64,000 nt of DNA from Rhodobacter xanthinilyticus (lineage in GTDB: Bacteria; Pseudomonadota; Alphaproteobacteria; Rhodobacterales; Rhodobacteraceae). A model generated the notes under the pieces. That model saw nothing but the letters and a program-made list of their open reading frames with translations, did no database searches and was not told where the DNA came from. Position numbers and translations under genes: made by a program. This document shows positions 17,034-26,454 of the stretch, piece by piece. Within the stretch, counting starts at the first letter, position 1; every line of letters begins with the position of its first letter. Location: assembly GCF_001856665.1 (NCBI RefSeq), contig NZ_CP017781.1:930001-994000 (forward strand). Direction: 5' to 3'.

Positions 17034-17208
17034 ATTCTGTCGGTATGGCCCCTCGGGGCGTCGCAATGCTGGGCGCTAACAGCCGAATCGGCGCTTTTTC
17101 ACGGCGATAGGAGCTTTTCCGGGGGCGCGGGGAGTGCTACAGCCTAGGGCGAATTCGTCGCCGCGGCTGGCGCCGGTACTTTCCCGAAACTGGAGGAGCA
17201 TTCAGGTT

Positions 17209-19413
17209 ATGGCTGACAAGAACACGCCCGATATTGTGTATACCAAGGTAGACGAAGCGCCCGAGCTGGCCTCGGCGTCGCTTCTGCCGATCATCCAGAG
17301 CTTTGCCTCCGTGGCGGGGATCAATGTGGGCACCAAGGATATCTCGCTCGCGGGCCGGATCCTTGCCACCTTCCCGGAGAACCTGACCGAGGATCAGCGC
17401 CAGTCCGACGATCTCGCCTGGCTCGGCGAATGGGTCAAGAAACCCGAAGCCAATGTCATCAAGCTGCCGAATATCTCGGCCTCGGTGCCCCAGCTCGTCG
17501 CCGCGGTGAAAGAGCTGCAAGGCCAGGGCTATGCGATCCCCGATTACCCGGAGACCCCGGCGACCGACGCCGAGAAGGAAATCCGCGCGCGTTATGACGC
17601 GATCAAGGGCTCGGCGGTGAACCCGGTCCTGCGCGAGGGCAACTCGGACCGTCGCGCCGCGGTGGCGGTGAAGAAATACGCGCAGTCGAACCCGCACCGG
17701 ATGGGCGAGTGGACGGCGGCCAGCAAGACCCGCGTCGCCGCGATGGACGGGGGCGATTTCTTCTCGAACGAGCGCTCGGCGACGCTGGCCAAGGCCGCGA
17801 CCGCGAAGATCGTGCTCGAGACCGCAGACGGCGAGATCGTTCTGAAAGACGCGGTGAAATACCCCGAGGGCACCGTCGTTGACGCGACCTTCATGTCGGC
17901 CGCCGCGCTCGACAGCTTCCTCGACGCGGAGATTGCCAAGACCAAGGCCGAGGGCGTGCTGTTCTCGATCCACATGAAGGCGACGATGATGAAGGTCTCC
18001 GACCCGATCATCTTCGGCCATGCGGTCAAGGCCTGGCTGAAGCCGGTCTTCGCGCAATTCGGCGCCGAACTGGCCGCGCTCGGCGTCAACCCGAACTCGG
18101 GCCTGGGCGATCTGCTGGCCCGCGTGAAGGACAATGCCGCGATCATGGCCGCGATCGAGGCCGTCACCGCCGAGCGCCCGCCGATGTATATGGTGAACTC
18201 CGACAAGGGCATCACCAACCTGCACGTCCCCTCGGACGTGATCATCGACGCCTCGATGCCCGCGCTGATCCGCGCCGGCGGCAAGGGCTGGGGCCCGGAC
18301 AACCAGGAGCATGACTGCGTCTGCGTGATCCCGGACAATTCCTACGCGCCGGTCTATGACGCCACGATCGAGTTCTTCAAGGCCAATGGCAAGCTCAACC
18401 CGGCCACCGCCGGCACCGTGCAGAACATCGGTCTGATGGCGCAAAAGGCCGAGGAATACGGCTCGCACCCGACCACCTTCGAGATCCCCGCCGACGGCAC
18501 CGTCAAGATGATCCTCGACGACGGTACCGTGCTGCATGCCCACAAGGTCGAAAAGGGCGACATCTGGCGCTCGGCCTCGGCCCGCAAGGCGCCGATCGAA
18601 GACTGGGTGAACCTCGCCATCGACCGCCAGAAAGCCACCGGCTACCGCGCGATCTTCTGGCTCGACGCCGCGCGCGGCCATGACGCCGAGCTGATCAAGA
18701 TGGTCAAGCCGATCCTCGAAGCCAAGGGCGTCGCCGACAAGTTCGAGATCATGGCCCCGCGCGAAGCCACCATCGCCTCGCTCGAGACCATCACCAAGGG
18801 CGAGAACACCATCGCGATCACCGGCAACGTGCTGCGCGACTACCTCACCGACCTGTTCCCGATCCTCGAGCTCGCAACTTCGGCGAAAATGCTCTCGATC
18901 GTGAAGCTGATGCAGGGCGGCGGCATGTTCGAAACCGGCGCCGGCGGCTCGGCGCCCAAACACGTCCAGCAGCTCGTCGAGGAAAACCACCTGCGCTGGG
19001 ACAGCCTGGGCGAGTTCTGCGCGCTGGGCGAGAGCTTCCAGTTCTTCGCCGACCAATCGGGCAATGAAAAGGCCCGCGTGCTCGGCAAGGCGGTGGATGT
19101 GGCGACGCAAGGGATCCTCGACGAGGACCGCAGCCCGAGCCGCAAGGTCGGCCAGCCCGACAACCGCGACAGCCATTACTGGTTCGCGCGCTACTGGGCC
19201 AAGGCGCTCGCCGAGCAGACCGAGGATGCCGAGCTCGCCGCGCATTTCGCGCCGGTCGCGCAGGCGCTGATCGAGGGCGAGGCGGCGATCCTGGCCGAGC
19301 TCGCCGCGGTGCAGGGCAAGCCCGCGGATCTGGGCGGCTACTACCATGGTGATGCGGCGAAAACCGCCGCCGTGATGCGCCCCTCGGCGACGCTCAACGC
19401 GATCTTCGCCTGA
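17209..19413 (+). CDS. icd: Isocitrate dehydrogenase, NADP-dependent, monomeric type
   Basis: A 734-residue enzyme of the monomeric IDH class (usual size about 740), unrelated in length to the 45-kDa dimeric type. It oxidises isocitrate to 2-oxoglutarate in the citric acid cycle, yielding NADPH. Recognisable segments are IVYTKVDEAPELASASLLPI near the start, SNPHRMGEWT, VLFSIHMKATMMKVSDPIIFGH, CVCVIPDNSYAPVYD and FFADQSGNEKARVLG. The ATG at 17209 has GGAGGAGC upstream; an in-frame GTG at 17134 would add 25 unlikely residues. A terminator follows, so it is probably monocistronic. Confidence 0.96.
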   Translation: MADKNTPDIVYTKVDEAPELASASLLPIIQSFASVAGINVGTKDISLAGRILATFPENLTEDQRQSDDLAWLGEWVKKPEANVIKLPNISASVPQLVAAVKELQGQGYAIPDYPETPATDAEKEIRARYDAIKGSAVNPVLREGNSDRRAAVAVKKYAQSNPHRMGEWTAASKTRVAAMDGGDFFSNERSATLAKAATAKIVLETADGEIVLKDAVKYPEGTVVDATFMSAAALDSFLDAEIAKTKAEGVLFSIHMKATMMKVSDPIIFGHAVKAWLKPVFAQFGAELAALGVNPNSGLGDLLARVKDNAAIMAAIEAVTAERPPMYMVNSDKGITNLHVPSDVIIDASMPALIRAGGKGWGPDNQEHDCVCVIPDNSYAPVYDATIEFFKANGKLNPATAGTVQNIGLMAQKAEEYGSHPTTFEIPADGTVKMILDDGTVLHAHKVEKGDIWRSASARKAPIEDWVNLAIDRQKATGYRAIFWLDAARGHDAELIKMVKPILEAKGVADKFEIMAPREATIASLETITKGENTIAITGNVLRDYLTDLFPILELATSAKMLSIVKLMQGGGMFETGAGGSAPKHVQQLVEENHLRWDSLGEFCALGESFQFFADQSGNEKARVLGKAVDVATQGILDEDRSPSRKVGQPDNRDSHYWFARYWAKALAEQTEDAELAAHFAPVAQALIEGEAAILAELAAVQGKPADLGGYYHGDAAKTAAVMRPSATLNAIFA

Positions 19414-19435
19414 GCTTTGGGTCGCTGACATTCGC

Positions 19436-19466
19436 GCCCCGTCCGGTTCGCCGGGCGGGGCTTTTT
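19436..19466 (+). terminator. Rho-independent terminator after icd
   Basis: Stem GCCCCGTCCGG / CCGGGCGGGGC around TTCG, followed by T5, 22 bases after the icd stop. Confidence 0.85.
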
Positions 19467-19484
19467 GTTGCGCTGTTCAAGGGG

Positions 19485-20177
19485 TTAGCAGGCGCGCCAG
19501 GGCCCGCCATCGGCGCCATGCGCCGCCGCGAGCTCGGCGATGATCGCCATGTCGCGCCCATCGAGCGGCCCCGCCGCACGCGGCCGGAACCGCAGCCGCA
19601 CCGCCGCGAGCAGCGCCTCGAAGGGCGCCTCGGGGTAGCCAAAAGCGTTTGCCAGCGCCGCAAACGCCGCCCGATCGGGCGCGATTTCGGGCCCCGGCGC
19701 GGCGCCCGGCTCGGGCCAGAGCGCCAGCCCCTGCCGCGCCAGCCGCGCCCAATCGAACCGCGGCCCGGGGTCGGATTTGCGCTCGGGCGCCATGTCGCTA
19801 TGCGCGATCACCCCCTCCGGCCCGATCCCCCAGCGCGCCATGATCGCGCGCAAGAGAGCCTCGAGCGCGGCCATCTGCGGCTCGGGGAAGGGCCGGTCGC
19901 CCGGGTTCGCGAGCTCGATCCCGATCGAGCGCGAATTCACATCGCCGCGCCCGGCCCAGGCGCCCGCGCCCGCATGCCAGGCGCGCGCCTCCTCCGCCAC
20001 GAGCGCCTCACAGGCGCCGTCCTCGGCGATCAGCCAATGTGCGGATACCTCCGCCGCCGGGTCGCACAGCCGCGCCCGCGCCTCGGCCGCGCTCGCCATG
20101 GCGGTGTAATGGATCACGATGAGCTCGGGCCGCGCGCCGTCGCGCCGCGGGCCGAAATTGGGCGAGGGCAGGCTCAC
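19485..20177 (-). CDS. N-acetylmuramoyl-L-alanine amidase (AmpD/Amidase_2 type)
   Basis: About 230 residues, zinc amidase fold that cleaves the lactyl-peptide bond in murein or anhydro-muropeptides. Features: LIVIHYTAM with the first zinc histidine, HWLIAEDGACEALV, SIGIELANPGD, and the second histidine in VIAHSDMAPERKSDPGPRF with the catalytic Lys. No signal peptide is seen with the chosen start, so a cytoplasmic AmpD-like recycling role is likely. The start is uncertain: I take the GTG at 20177, 4 bases past the upstream stop. The longer frame to 20240 would overlap the lipoprotein gene. Confidence 0.8.
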   Translation of the reverse strand: MSLPSPNFGPRRDGARPELIVIHYTAMASAAEARARLCDPAAEVSAHWLIAEDGACEALVAEEARAWHAGAGAWAGRGDVNSRSIGIELANPGDRPFPEPQMAALEALLRAIMARWGIGPEGVIAHSDMAPERKSDPGPRFDWARLARQGLALWPEPGAAPGPEIAPDRAAFAALANAFGYPEAPFEALLAAVRLRFRPRAAGPLDGRDMAIIAELAAAHGADGGPWRAC

Positions 20178-20181
20178 CGGC

Positions 20182-20937
20182 TCAGGGCCGCGCCGCCTGG
20201 AACGGCCGCGGGTCCCAGCCACAGGCGAAGCCATCGCCATCGGGGTCGAGGTTGAGCGGGTCTTTCGCCGGGCCGCCCTTCTCGAGGAACGCCATCTGCG
20301 CCAGATCGGAGGAGGTGAACTTCGCGCAGGCCTTCTCGGGCGAGGTCAGCCGCAGGCCGGAGCGTTCATAAACCGATTGACCGGGCGCGTTGCCCGCCGC
20401 AAGCGCATAGGCCGCGAGGTTCGGCCCCGCCGCGCCGCCGCTGGCCACCGGGGCCACGGGGGCCGCCGGAACCGCCGCCGGAACCGCAGTCGAGCTCGCC
20501 GTGGCGCTCTCGCCCGCGAACACCGGCGCGGGCGCCGCACCCGCCGGCGCGGTGGCGTTCAGCGCGGCCAGCGCATCGGCGCCGATCGCCTGCGGATCGC
20601 TCGCCCCCGGCGCGCCCGCCACACCCGCAACCGGCGCCCCGGCCGCCACCGGCACGGGCAGCGCCTGCTCGCCCAAAGCGGGCGCCACCGGCGCGGGCGC
20701 GGGCGTGCCCAGCGCCGAGAGCGGCGCGTTCGAGTTGAGCGGCGGCGTCGCGCTGATCGGCCCGCTGGTCACCGCCGCCGGGGCGGGGATGGCGGCGGGC
20801 GCGGCCTGCTTGCCGCCGAGCTCCGCCTCGCGCTTGAGATAGGTCTCGTAATCGCCAAAACCGACGCCGGAATTCGGCACCCCCCCGTCACAGGCCGCAA
20901 TCGCCAGAACCGGCAGGAGAAAAACGAGACGTTTCAT
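20182..20937 (-). CDS. Lipoprotein with C-terminal Excalibur calcium-binding domain
   Basis: A 251-residue predicted lipoprotein: MKRLVFLLPVLAIAAC gives a lipobox with Cys16. A long low-complexity Ala/Pro/Val linker (about 45-180) is followed by a C-terminal Excalibur motif (DPLNLDPDGDGFACGWDP), a DxDxDG-type calcium site stabilised by Cys residues. It is placed 12 bases downstream of gatA and just before an amidase gene, hinting at a cell-wall role (inference). Confidence 0.8.
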   Translation of the reverse strand: MKRLVFLLPVLAIAACDGGVPNSGVGFGDYETYLKREAELGGKQAAPAAIPAPAAVTSGPISATPPLNSNAPLSALGTPAPAPVAPALGEQALPVPVAAGAPVAGVAGAPGASDPQAIGADALAALNATAPAGAAPAPVFAGESATASSTAVPAAVPAAPVAPVASGGAAGPNLAAYALAAGNAPGQSVYERSGLRLTSPEKACAKFTSSDLAQMAFLEKGGPAKDPLNLDPDGDGFACGWDPRPFQAARP

Positions 20938-20949
20938 GCGCTTACCCTC

Positions 20950-22428
20950 TTACCACCATTGCGCGGGCTTGGCCGTGAAGCCAACCGCCTTCTCGAGGAC
21001 CAGCGCCTGGTTGAGCAGATCGCCCTCGCCCCAGGGCCGCCCGATGAGCTGCAACCCGAGCGGCAGCCCCTTCGCATCGAGCCCCGCCGGCACCGAAACG
21101 CCCGGCAGCCCGGCAAGGTTCACCGTCACTGTGAAGACGTCGTTGAGATACATCTCGACCGGGTCCGCGTCCTGCATCTCGCCCAGACCAAAGGCCGAGG
21201 AGGGCGTCGCGGGCGTCAGGATCGCGTCGATCCCGGCCGCGAAAGCCTCGTCGAAATCGCGCTTGATCAGCGCGCGCACGCGCCGCGCGCGGTTGTAATA
21301 GGCGTCGTAGAAGCCCGCCGAGAGCACATAGGTGCCGACCATGATCCGCCGCTGCACCTCGGGGCCAAAGCCCTCGGCGCGGGTCTTTTCATACATCTCG
21401 ACAATGCCATCGCCCGCGCCGAGCTTGGCGCGGTGGCCATAGCGCACGCCATCATAGCGCGCGAGGTTCGACGAGGCCTCCGCCGGGGCGATGACGTAAT
21501 AGGCCGGCAGCGCGTATTTGGTATGCGGCAGCGAGATATCGACGATCTCGGCGCCCGCATCCTTCAGCATCGCCGCGCCCTCATCCCAGAGCCTGGCGAT
21601 CTCGGCGTTCATGCCCTCGAGCCGGTATTCCCGCGGGATGCCGATCTTCTTGCCGCGGATATCGCCGGTCAGCGCCGCTTCGAAATCGGGCACTGCGATC
21701 TCGGCCGAGGTCGAATCCTTCGGGTCGACCGAGGCCATCGCGCCGAGCATGATCGCCGCGTCGCGCACCGTCTTGGTCATCGGCCCGGCCTGATCGAGCG
21801 AGGAGGCAAAGGCCACCACGCCCCAGCGGCTGACGCGCCCATAGGTCGGCTTGATCCCGACGATGCCGGTGAAGGCCGCGGGCTGGCGGATCGAGCCGCC
21901 GGTGTCGGTGCCGGTCGCGGCCAGACACAGATCCGCCGCCACCGCCGCCGCCGAGCCGCCCGAGGAGCCGCCGGGGGTGAGCGCGCGCTCGTCGATCTTC
22001 CAGGGGTTCACCACCGGGCCGTAGCAGGCCGTCTCGTTCGACGAGCCCATCGCGAATTCATCCATCGAGAGCTTGCCGAGCATGACCGCGCCCGCGTCCC
22101 ACAGATTCTGGGTCACGGTCGATTCATATTCCGGCTTGAACCCCGAAAGGATCTTCGAGGCGGCTTGCGTGGCCACCCCCTTCGTCGCGAAAAGATCCTT
22201 GATCCCCAGGGGGATACCGCACATCGCAGGGGCGTCGCCCGCGCGGATCCGGGCATCGGCTGCGGCGGCCTGGGCGCGCGCGGTCTCCGGCGTCTTGGCG
22301 CAGAACGCGTTGAGCACATCGGCCGCCTCGATCGCCGCGAGGCAGCTTTCGGTGATCTCGACCGCGGTCACATCGCCCTTGCGCAGCGCATCGCGCGCCT
22401 CGGCGATCGTCAGTTTGTTCAGGCTCAT
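20950..22428 (-). CDS. gatA: Aspartyl/glutamyl-tRNA amidotransferase subunit A
   Basis: A 492-residue amidase of GatCAB, which converts Glu-tRNA(Gln) or Asp-tRNA(Asn) to the amide form. The Ser-cis-Ser-Lys triad is visible: Lys77 in [10 protein letters not shown], the Ser pair in [13 protein letters not shown] (155-156) and Ser179 in [10 protein letters not shown]. Full length. It overlaps gatC by 4 bases. gatB is not in the window. The motif DGVRYGHRA and C-terminal [14 protein letters not shown] are also family-specific. Confidence 0.96.
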   Translation of the reverse strand: MSLNKLTIAEARDALRKGDVTAVEITESCLAAIEAADVLNAFCAKTPETARAQAAAADARIRAGDAPAMCGIPLGIKDLFATKGVATQAASKILSGFKPEYESTVTQNLWDAGAVMLGKLSMDEFAMGSSNETACYGPVVNPWKIDERALTPGGSSGGSAAAVAADLCLAATGTDTGGSIRQPAAFTGIVGIKPTYGRVSRWGVVAFASSLDQAGPMTKTVRDAAIMLGAMASVDPKDSTSAEIAVPDFEAALTGDIRGKKIGIPREYRLEGMNAEIARLWDEGAAMLKDAGAEIVDISLPHTKYALPAYYVIAPAEASSNLARYDGVRYGHRAKLGAGDGIVEMYEKTRAEGFGPEVQRRIMVGTYVLSAGFYDAYYNRARRVRALIKRDFDEAFAAGIDAILTPATPSSAFGLGEMQDADPVEMYLNDVFTVTVNLAGLPGVSVPAGLDAKGLPLGLQLIGRPWGEGDLLNQALVLEKAVGFTAKPAQWW

Positions 22429-22712
22429 TCGACCACCTTCGGCACGGCAAAGAAGCCCTCGCGGGCATCGGGGGCGTTCTTGAGGATCTTGTCCTGGTAA
22501 CCGCCATCGGTCACCTCGTCGACGCGGCGCTTCAGGCGCATCGGCGTGACCGAGGTCATCGGCTCGATGCCCTCCACGTTCACCTCGTTGAGCTGCTCCA
22601 TGAAGGTCAGGATGCCCGAAAGCTGGCCAGCGAGCTTGGGCAGGTCTTCCTCGGCCACGGCAATCCGCGCCAGATGCGCCACCTTGCGGGCGGTATCGAT
22701 GTCAATGGACAT
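22425..22712 (-). CDS. gatC: Aspartyl/glutamyl-tRNA amidotransferase subunit C
   Basis: A 95-residue GatC, the small clamp protein stabilising GatA on GatB. Features: [24 protein letters not shown] (9-32), [18 protein letters not shown], and the terminal [12 protein letters not shown] 22712 is the family start; a longer frame to 22766 adds unrelated residues. First gene of gatCA; divergent from the MBL-fold gene 111 bases away. Confidence 0.95.
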   Translation of the reverse strand: MSIDIDTARKVAHLARIAVAEEDLPKLAGQLSGILTFMEQLNEVNVEGIEPMTSVTPMRLKRRVDEVTDGGYQDKILKNAPDAREGFFAVPKVVE

Positions 22713-22823
22713 TGGGGTCTCCGCTTGTCTGGCCCCGGGTTTAGCGCCCAAGGCCGCGCGGATCAAGCGCGCTTGCCGTGCCCGGGCACCACGCTACTGT
22801 GAGGGGAAATTCTGGAGGATGAC

Positions 22824-23516
22824 ATGAAACTCACCTGGCTCGGCCATTCCGGCTTCCGTCTCGAGATCGAGGGCGCGACGCTGCTTATCGACCCCTGGCT
22901 CACCGGCAATCCCGTGTTCCCGCCCGAGGCCCGCGCCAAGGCGCTCGCGGGCGCGACGCATATCCTGCTCACCCATGGCCATGGCGACCATTCCGCCGAT
23001 ACGCTCGCCATCGCCAAGGAGCTCGGCATCCCCGTCGTCGGCATCTATGACCTGATCAGCTTCTGGCAGGAAACCGAGGGCATCACGGGGCTGGGCTTCA
23101 ACCGCGGCGGCACCGTCGATCTCGCCGGCGCCAGGGTCACCATGGTGCCGGCCTCGCACAGCTCCTCGATCGGCGGGCCGGCGGGCCCGGTCTATGCGGG
23201 CTCCGAGGCGGGCTACATGATCGCGGGCGAGGGCCGGGTGATCTATCTCTCGGGCGATACCACGGTGATGGCCGACATGGGCTGGATGGGCGAGCTCTAC
23301 CGCCCCGATATCGGCATCCTCTGCGCCGGCGGGCATTTCACCATGGATATGAAAACCGCCGCCTTCGCCGCGCATAAATACTTCGATTTCAAGACGGTGA
23401 TCCCCTGCCATTACCGCACCTTCCCGCTTCTTGAGCAAAGCGCCGAGGCGCTTGTCGCGGGGCTGCCCGGCGTCGAGGTGATCGAGCCCGAGGTGATGGT
23501 CGCGCTCGAGCTGTGA
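22824..23516 (+). CDS. UPF0173 metal-dependent hydrolase (MBL fold)
   Basis: A 230-residue metallo-beta-lactamase-fold protein. N-terminal MKLTWLGHSGFRLE and the metal motif THGHGDHSADT (His51, His53, Asp55, His56) are typical of UPF0173; CHYRTFPLLEQ near the end supplies the last histidine. Substrate unknown; relatives have been called L-ascorbate-6-phosphate lactonase-like. The ribosome site GGAGGATGAC precedes the ATG. Divergent from gatC. It is followed by repeat copy B. Confidence 0.85.
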   Translation: MKLTWLGHSGFRLEIEGATLLIDPWLTGNPVFPPEARAKALAGATHILLTHGHGDHSADTLAIAKELGIPVVGIYDLISFWQETEGITGLGFNRGGTVDLAGARVTMVPASHSSSIGGPAGPVYAGSEAGYMIAGEGRVIYLSGDTTVMADMGWMGELYRPDIGILCAGGHFTMDMKTAAFAAHKYFDFKTVIPCHYRTFPLLEQSAEALVAGLPGVEVIEPEVMVALEL

Positions 23517-23518
23517 AG

Positions 23519-23692
23519 GGGGGGCAGGGGGCGCTGCCCCCTCGGGCCTTTGGCCCTTCACCCCCGGGATATTTGGGCATCGTTGAAGGGAGGCTTCGGG
23601 CCCCTGCATTTCAATGATGTTCAAATATCCCGGGGGGCTGCCGCAAGGCAGCGGGGGCGGCGCCCCCTCGGGAGCAAGGAGGGGGCGCCGCT
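23519..23692. repeat. Palindromic intergenic repeat, type 1, copy B
   Basis: The longest copy: GC hairpins flank arms GGGATATTTGGGCATCGTTG (from 23566) and CAATGATGTTCAAATATCCC (to 23632). Outer blocks GGGGGCGCTGCCCCC and GGGGGCGGCGCCCCC form extra stems. It lies between convergent genes and could terminate both. Confidence 0.8.
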
Positions 23693-23698
23693 CTGAGC

Positions 23699-24769
23699 TC
23701 AGATCTCGACCGAGACCTTGCCCATCGGGTTCGAGCAACAGGCGAGGATATAGCCTGCCTCGATATCGTCGTCGGAAATCCCGCCGTTATGGACCATATG
23801 GACCTCGCCGGCGGTTTTCTTGACCTTGCAGGTGCCGCACAGGCCGAAAGTGCAGCCCGAGGGGATGTTGAGGCCCGCGCGTTTGGCGACCGCGAGCACG
23901 GTATCGGTCTCGGCGCAGCTTTGCGTCACGCCCGAGGCGGTGAAGGTGATCTCCGAGCGCGCGGCGTCATCGAGCACCACATCGTCGAGCGCGGGCGCCT
24001 CGGCCTCGGAGGCCACGGCCAGGCCGAAGCTCTCCTGATGGTAGCGCTCCATGTCATAGCCGAGCGAGATCAGCATCTCGCGCACCGAGGCCATGAACGG
24101 CTCGGGCCCGCAGCAGAACACCTCGCGCTCGAGATAATCGGGCGCCATCAGGCCCAGCATGATCTGGTTGAGCCGCCCCTGATAGCCGTTCCAGGCGCGG
24201 AACGGGTCGGGTTTCTCGACCGTGAAGCGCAGCTGCAACCCCGGCACGCGGTTGGCGAATTGCTCGAGCCGCTCGCGGAAGATGATCTCCGAGGGGCGGC
24301 GCGCCGAATGGACGAAGGTGATGTCGGGCATCTCGCCCGAATCCCACGCCCAGGTGGTCATCGACATCATCGGGGTGATCCCCGAGCCCGCCGAGATGAA
24401 GAGATATTTGTCGGCCTGGTGGCGGCGGAAGGAGAAGATCCCCGCCGGGCCCCAGGCGCGGATCTTCATCCCCGGCTTGAGGTGGTCGAGCATCCAGCGC
24501 GTGCCGATCGAGTCGCTTTGCGCCTTCACCGTGAGCGAGATCGACAAGGGCCGCGAAGGGCTCGAGGAGATCGTGTAGGTGCGTTGCACGTTCCCGCCCG
24601 GCACCGGCAGGTCGAGCGTGATGAACTGCCCCGGCTCGTAGTCGAACCACGCGCCCGAAGGCGCGCGGAAGGTGAAGGTGGAGGTGTTGGGGGTTTCCGG
24701 CACGACCATGGCGCATTCGAGCATCTCGCTCTCGTGCCAGGGCTCGGCGGTCCAGTTCACGCGCGCCAT
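23699..24769 (-). CDS. gbcB: Glycine betaine monooxygenase reductase component (ferredoxin-NADP reductase type)
   Basis: A 356-residue flavin/iron-sulfur reductase. N-terminal FAD domain has RTYTISSSP, the NAD(P) domain has ISAGSGITPMMSM and CCGPEPFM, and the C-terminal plant-type [2Fe-2S] ferredoxin has Cys306, Cys311, Cys314 and Cys344 (GCTFGLCGTCKVKK...LACCSNPMG). It passes electrons from NAD(P)H to the Rieske oxygenase encoded 3 bases upstream. The pair matches GbcAB, which demethylates glycine betaine to dimethylglycine; related pairs act on stachydrine or carnitine, so substrate is inferred. Confidence 0.85.
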   Translation of the reverse strand: MARVNWTAEPWHESEMLECAMVVPETPNTSTFTFRAPSGAWFDYEPGQFITLDLPVPGGNVQRTYTISSSPSRPLSISLTVKAQSDSIGTRWMLDHLKPGMKIRAWGPAGIFSFRRHQADKYLFISAGSGITPMMSMTTWAWDSGEMPDITFVHSARRPSEIIFRERLEQFANRVPGLQLRFTVEKPDPFRAWNGYQGRLNQIMLGLMAPDYLEREVFCCGPEPFMASVREMLISLGYDMERYHQESFGLAVASEAEAPALDDVVLDDAARSEITFTASGVTQSCAETDTVLAVAKRAGLNIPSGCTFGLCGTCKVKKTAGEVHMVHNGGISDDDIEAGYILACCSNPMGKVSVEI

Positions 24770-24772
24770 CGG

Positions 24773-26014
24773 TTATTCCGCCGCCAGCGCGGGCGCATCG
24801 CCCAGACGTTCGCTCATCGTGTCGCAATACCAGTCGACGAACTGGATCACGCCCTCTTCCTGAACCGTCGAATAGGGGCCCGGCTCATAAGCGGGCGACA
24901 GGATCCCGGCCTGGTTCTCCTCGACAACCTGACGGTCCTCGTCATTGGTCGCCTCCCAGACCTCGGTCAGCGTCTTGAGGTCGTAATCCTTGCCCTCGAC
25001 CGCGTCCGCCGGCACGAGCCAGGTGGTGGTGACCTGCGTTTCGGTCGCCGAGAGCGGCAGCACGCGGAACACGATCGCATGATCGGCGAGGAAATGGTTC
25101 CAGGTGTTCGGGTAGTGGAAGAACAGCAGCGAGCCCGCGTCGTTGAAGGGCATCTCGCCCATCCGCATGCCAGTGACCGCGGCCTTGGTGCTCATCGTGT
25201 AGCTCTCGGCGTTGTTCAGGAGCGGGATCCGCGCCAGACGCCATTGCATCTTCGGATGGTTGATGAAGCGCGAGGGCAGGCCGGCCGCCTCGCAGCGCGC
25301 CCAATGCGCCAAAATGTCGGGGCTGGCCGCGTCCGGGCCTTCCATCGCGGTCATCCGCGGATTGTCCGAATAGGTCCGGCACAGCGAGGGATGCGAGCCG
25401 CCGCAGTGATAGCACTCGCGGTTGTTCTCGATCACGAGCTTCCAGTTGCCCTTCTCGACGATCGTCGACTGGAACGCGACCTTGGCGGTCTTGATCCCCG
25501 AGGGCGCGAGATAGGCGCCCAGCGTCTTCGCGAGATCGGCGATCGGCGGCGGCACCTCGGCCAGACAGATGAACACCATCCCGCCGATATCGACGCAATG
25601 CACCTTCTTGAGCCCATGCGCCGAGGCGTCGAAATCTTCCTGCATGTCGCGGGCGTAGAGCAGCTTGCCGTCGAGCTCATAGGTCCACTGGTGATAGGGG
25701 CAGACGAGCTTGGGCGAGGTGCCCGAAGCCTTCGAGCACAGCCGCTGGCCGCGGTGGCGGCAGACGTTGTGGAACGCCCGGATCGTGCCATCCGAGCCGC
25801 GCGTCAGGATCACCGGATAGGCGCCGACCTGCAGCGTCGCGAAGCTGCCGGTCTTCGGGAGTTCGGCGGCCGGAACGGCAAACAGCCACTCGCGGTAGAA
25901 GATCTGCTCGAGATCGGCCTGATAGACCCCCTCGTCACAGTAGAGCGCCCGGCTCAGCGAGTAGTTCTTGCGGCGCGCGGCCAGTTCCGCGCGGATCTCG
26001 GATGCATTCAGCAT
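24773..26014 (-). CDS. gbcA: Rieske oxygenase, glycine betaine demethylase type
   Basis: A 413-residue ring-hydroxylating-dioxygenase-like alpha subunit. Rieske cluster: Cys85/His87 (CRHRGQRL) and Cys105/His108 (CPYHQW). Mononuclear iron: His203 and His208 in the hallmark ENNRECYHCGGSH segment of quaternary-amine demethylases. Likely removes a methyl as formaldehyde from glycine betaine. I choose ATG 26014 because MLNASEIRAELAARR fits the family start and the frame upstream runs into repeat copy C. No dimethylglycine or sarcosine genes lie nearby. Confidence 0.88.
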   Translation of the reverse strand: MLNASEIRAELAARRKNYSLSRALYCDEGVYQADLEQIFYREWLFAVPAAELPKTGSFATLQVGAYPVILTRGSDGTIRAFHNVCRHRGQRLCSKASGTSPKLVCPYHQWTYELDGKLLYARDMQEDFDASAHGLKKVHCVDIGGMVFICLAEVPPPIADLAKTLGAYLAPSGIKTAKVAFQSTIVEKGNWKLVIENNRECYHCGGSHPSLCRTYSDNPRMTAMEGPDAASPDILAHWARCEAAGLPSRFINHPKMQWRLARIPLLNNAESYTMSTKAAVTGMRMGEMPFNDAGSLLFFHYPNTWNHFLADHAIVFRVLPLSATETQVTTTWLVPADAVEGKDYDLKTLTEVWEATNDEDRQVVEENQAGILSPAYEPGPYSTVQEEGVIQFVDWYCDTMSERLGDAPALAAE

Positions 26015-26261
26015 CGGCTTTCCCCTGCTGCCCGCGCCTCCCCGCGCGGATGGTTTCTTGGTGACGGGCAAGCGCCCGGGTTGGCGGAGCGGGGGGACGC
26101 GACGGGCCCGGCCCCCGAGCGGGGCCTGCGGCGGATCCGGGCGTCCCTGCCCCGCAGTGTCGCGGGCGCCCCGATCGCTGCACTGTGCCAAATTGCGACC
26201 GCTGCGGCGCGGCAAATGCGACCTTCGGCGTCGCGATTCAGACATTGCGAGAACTTGCCTT

Positions 26262-26412
26262 GCGGCGGGGGAGGGGGCGCTGCCCCCGCTGCCCTCGCGG
26301 GCAGCCCCCCGGGATATTTGAACATCGTTGAAAGCCCGGGGGCCCTCCTTCAATGATGCCGAAATATCCCGGGGGAGAGGCCCGCAGGGCCGAGGGGGCA
26401 GCGCCCCCGTCG
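26262..26412. repeat. Palindromic intergenic repeat, type 1, copy C
   Basis: Arms GGGATATTTGAACATCGTTG (from 26311) and CAATGATGCCGAAATATCCC (to 26370), flanked by GGGGGCGCTGCCCCC and GGGGGCAGCGCCCCC. The 440-base gap between gbcA and rnpB consists of the gbcA leader, this repeat and the rnpB promoter. Confidence 0.8.
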
Positions 26413-26415
26413 CGG

Positions 26416-26443
26416 TTGACGAAGGCCGCGCGCGCGCCTATGA
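26416..26443 (+). promoter_or_regulatory. Putative rnpB promoter
   Basis: TTGACG (26416-26421) and CTATGA (26438-26443) with 16-base spacing, ending about 11 bases before the predicted RNA 5' end. Confidence 0.5.
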
Positions 26444-26454
26444 GCGGCTCTGCG

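Noticed and set aside
17137-19431. Long minus-strand frame opposite icd
   Set aside because: It mirrors the full icd gene with Arg/His/Gly-rich nonsense and has no domain.
20119-22500. Long plus-strand frame opposite gatA and the lipoprotein gene
   Set aside because: Same mirror effect; the real genes on the minus strand have clear motifs.
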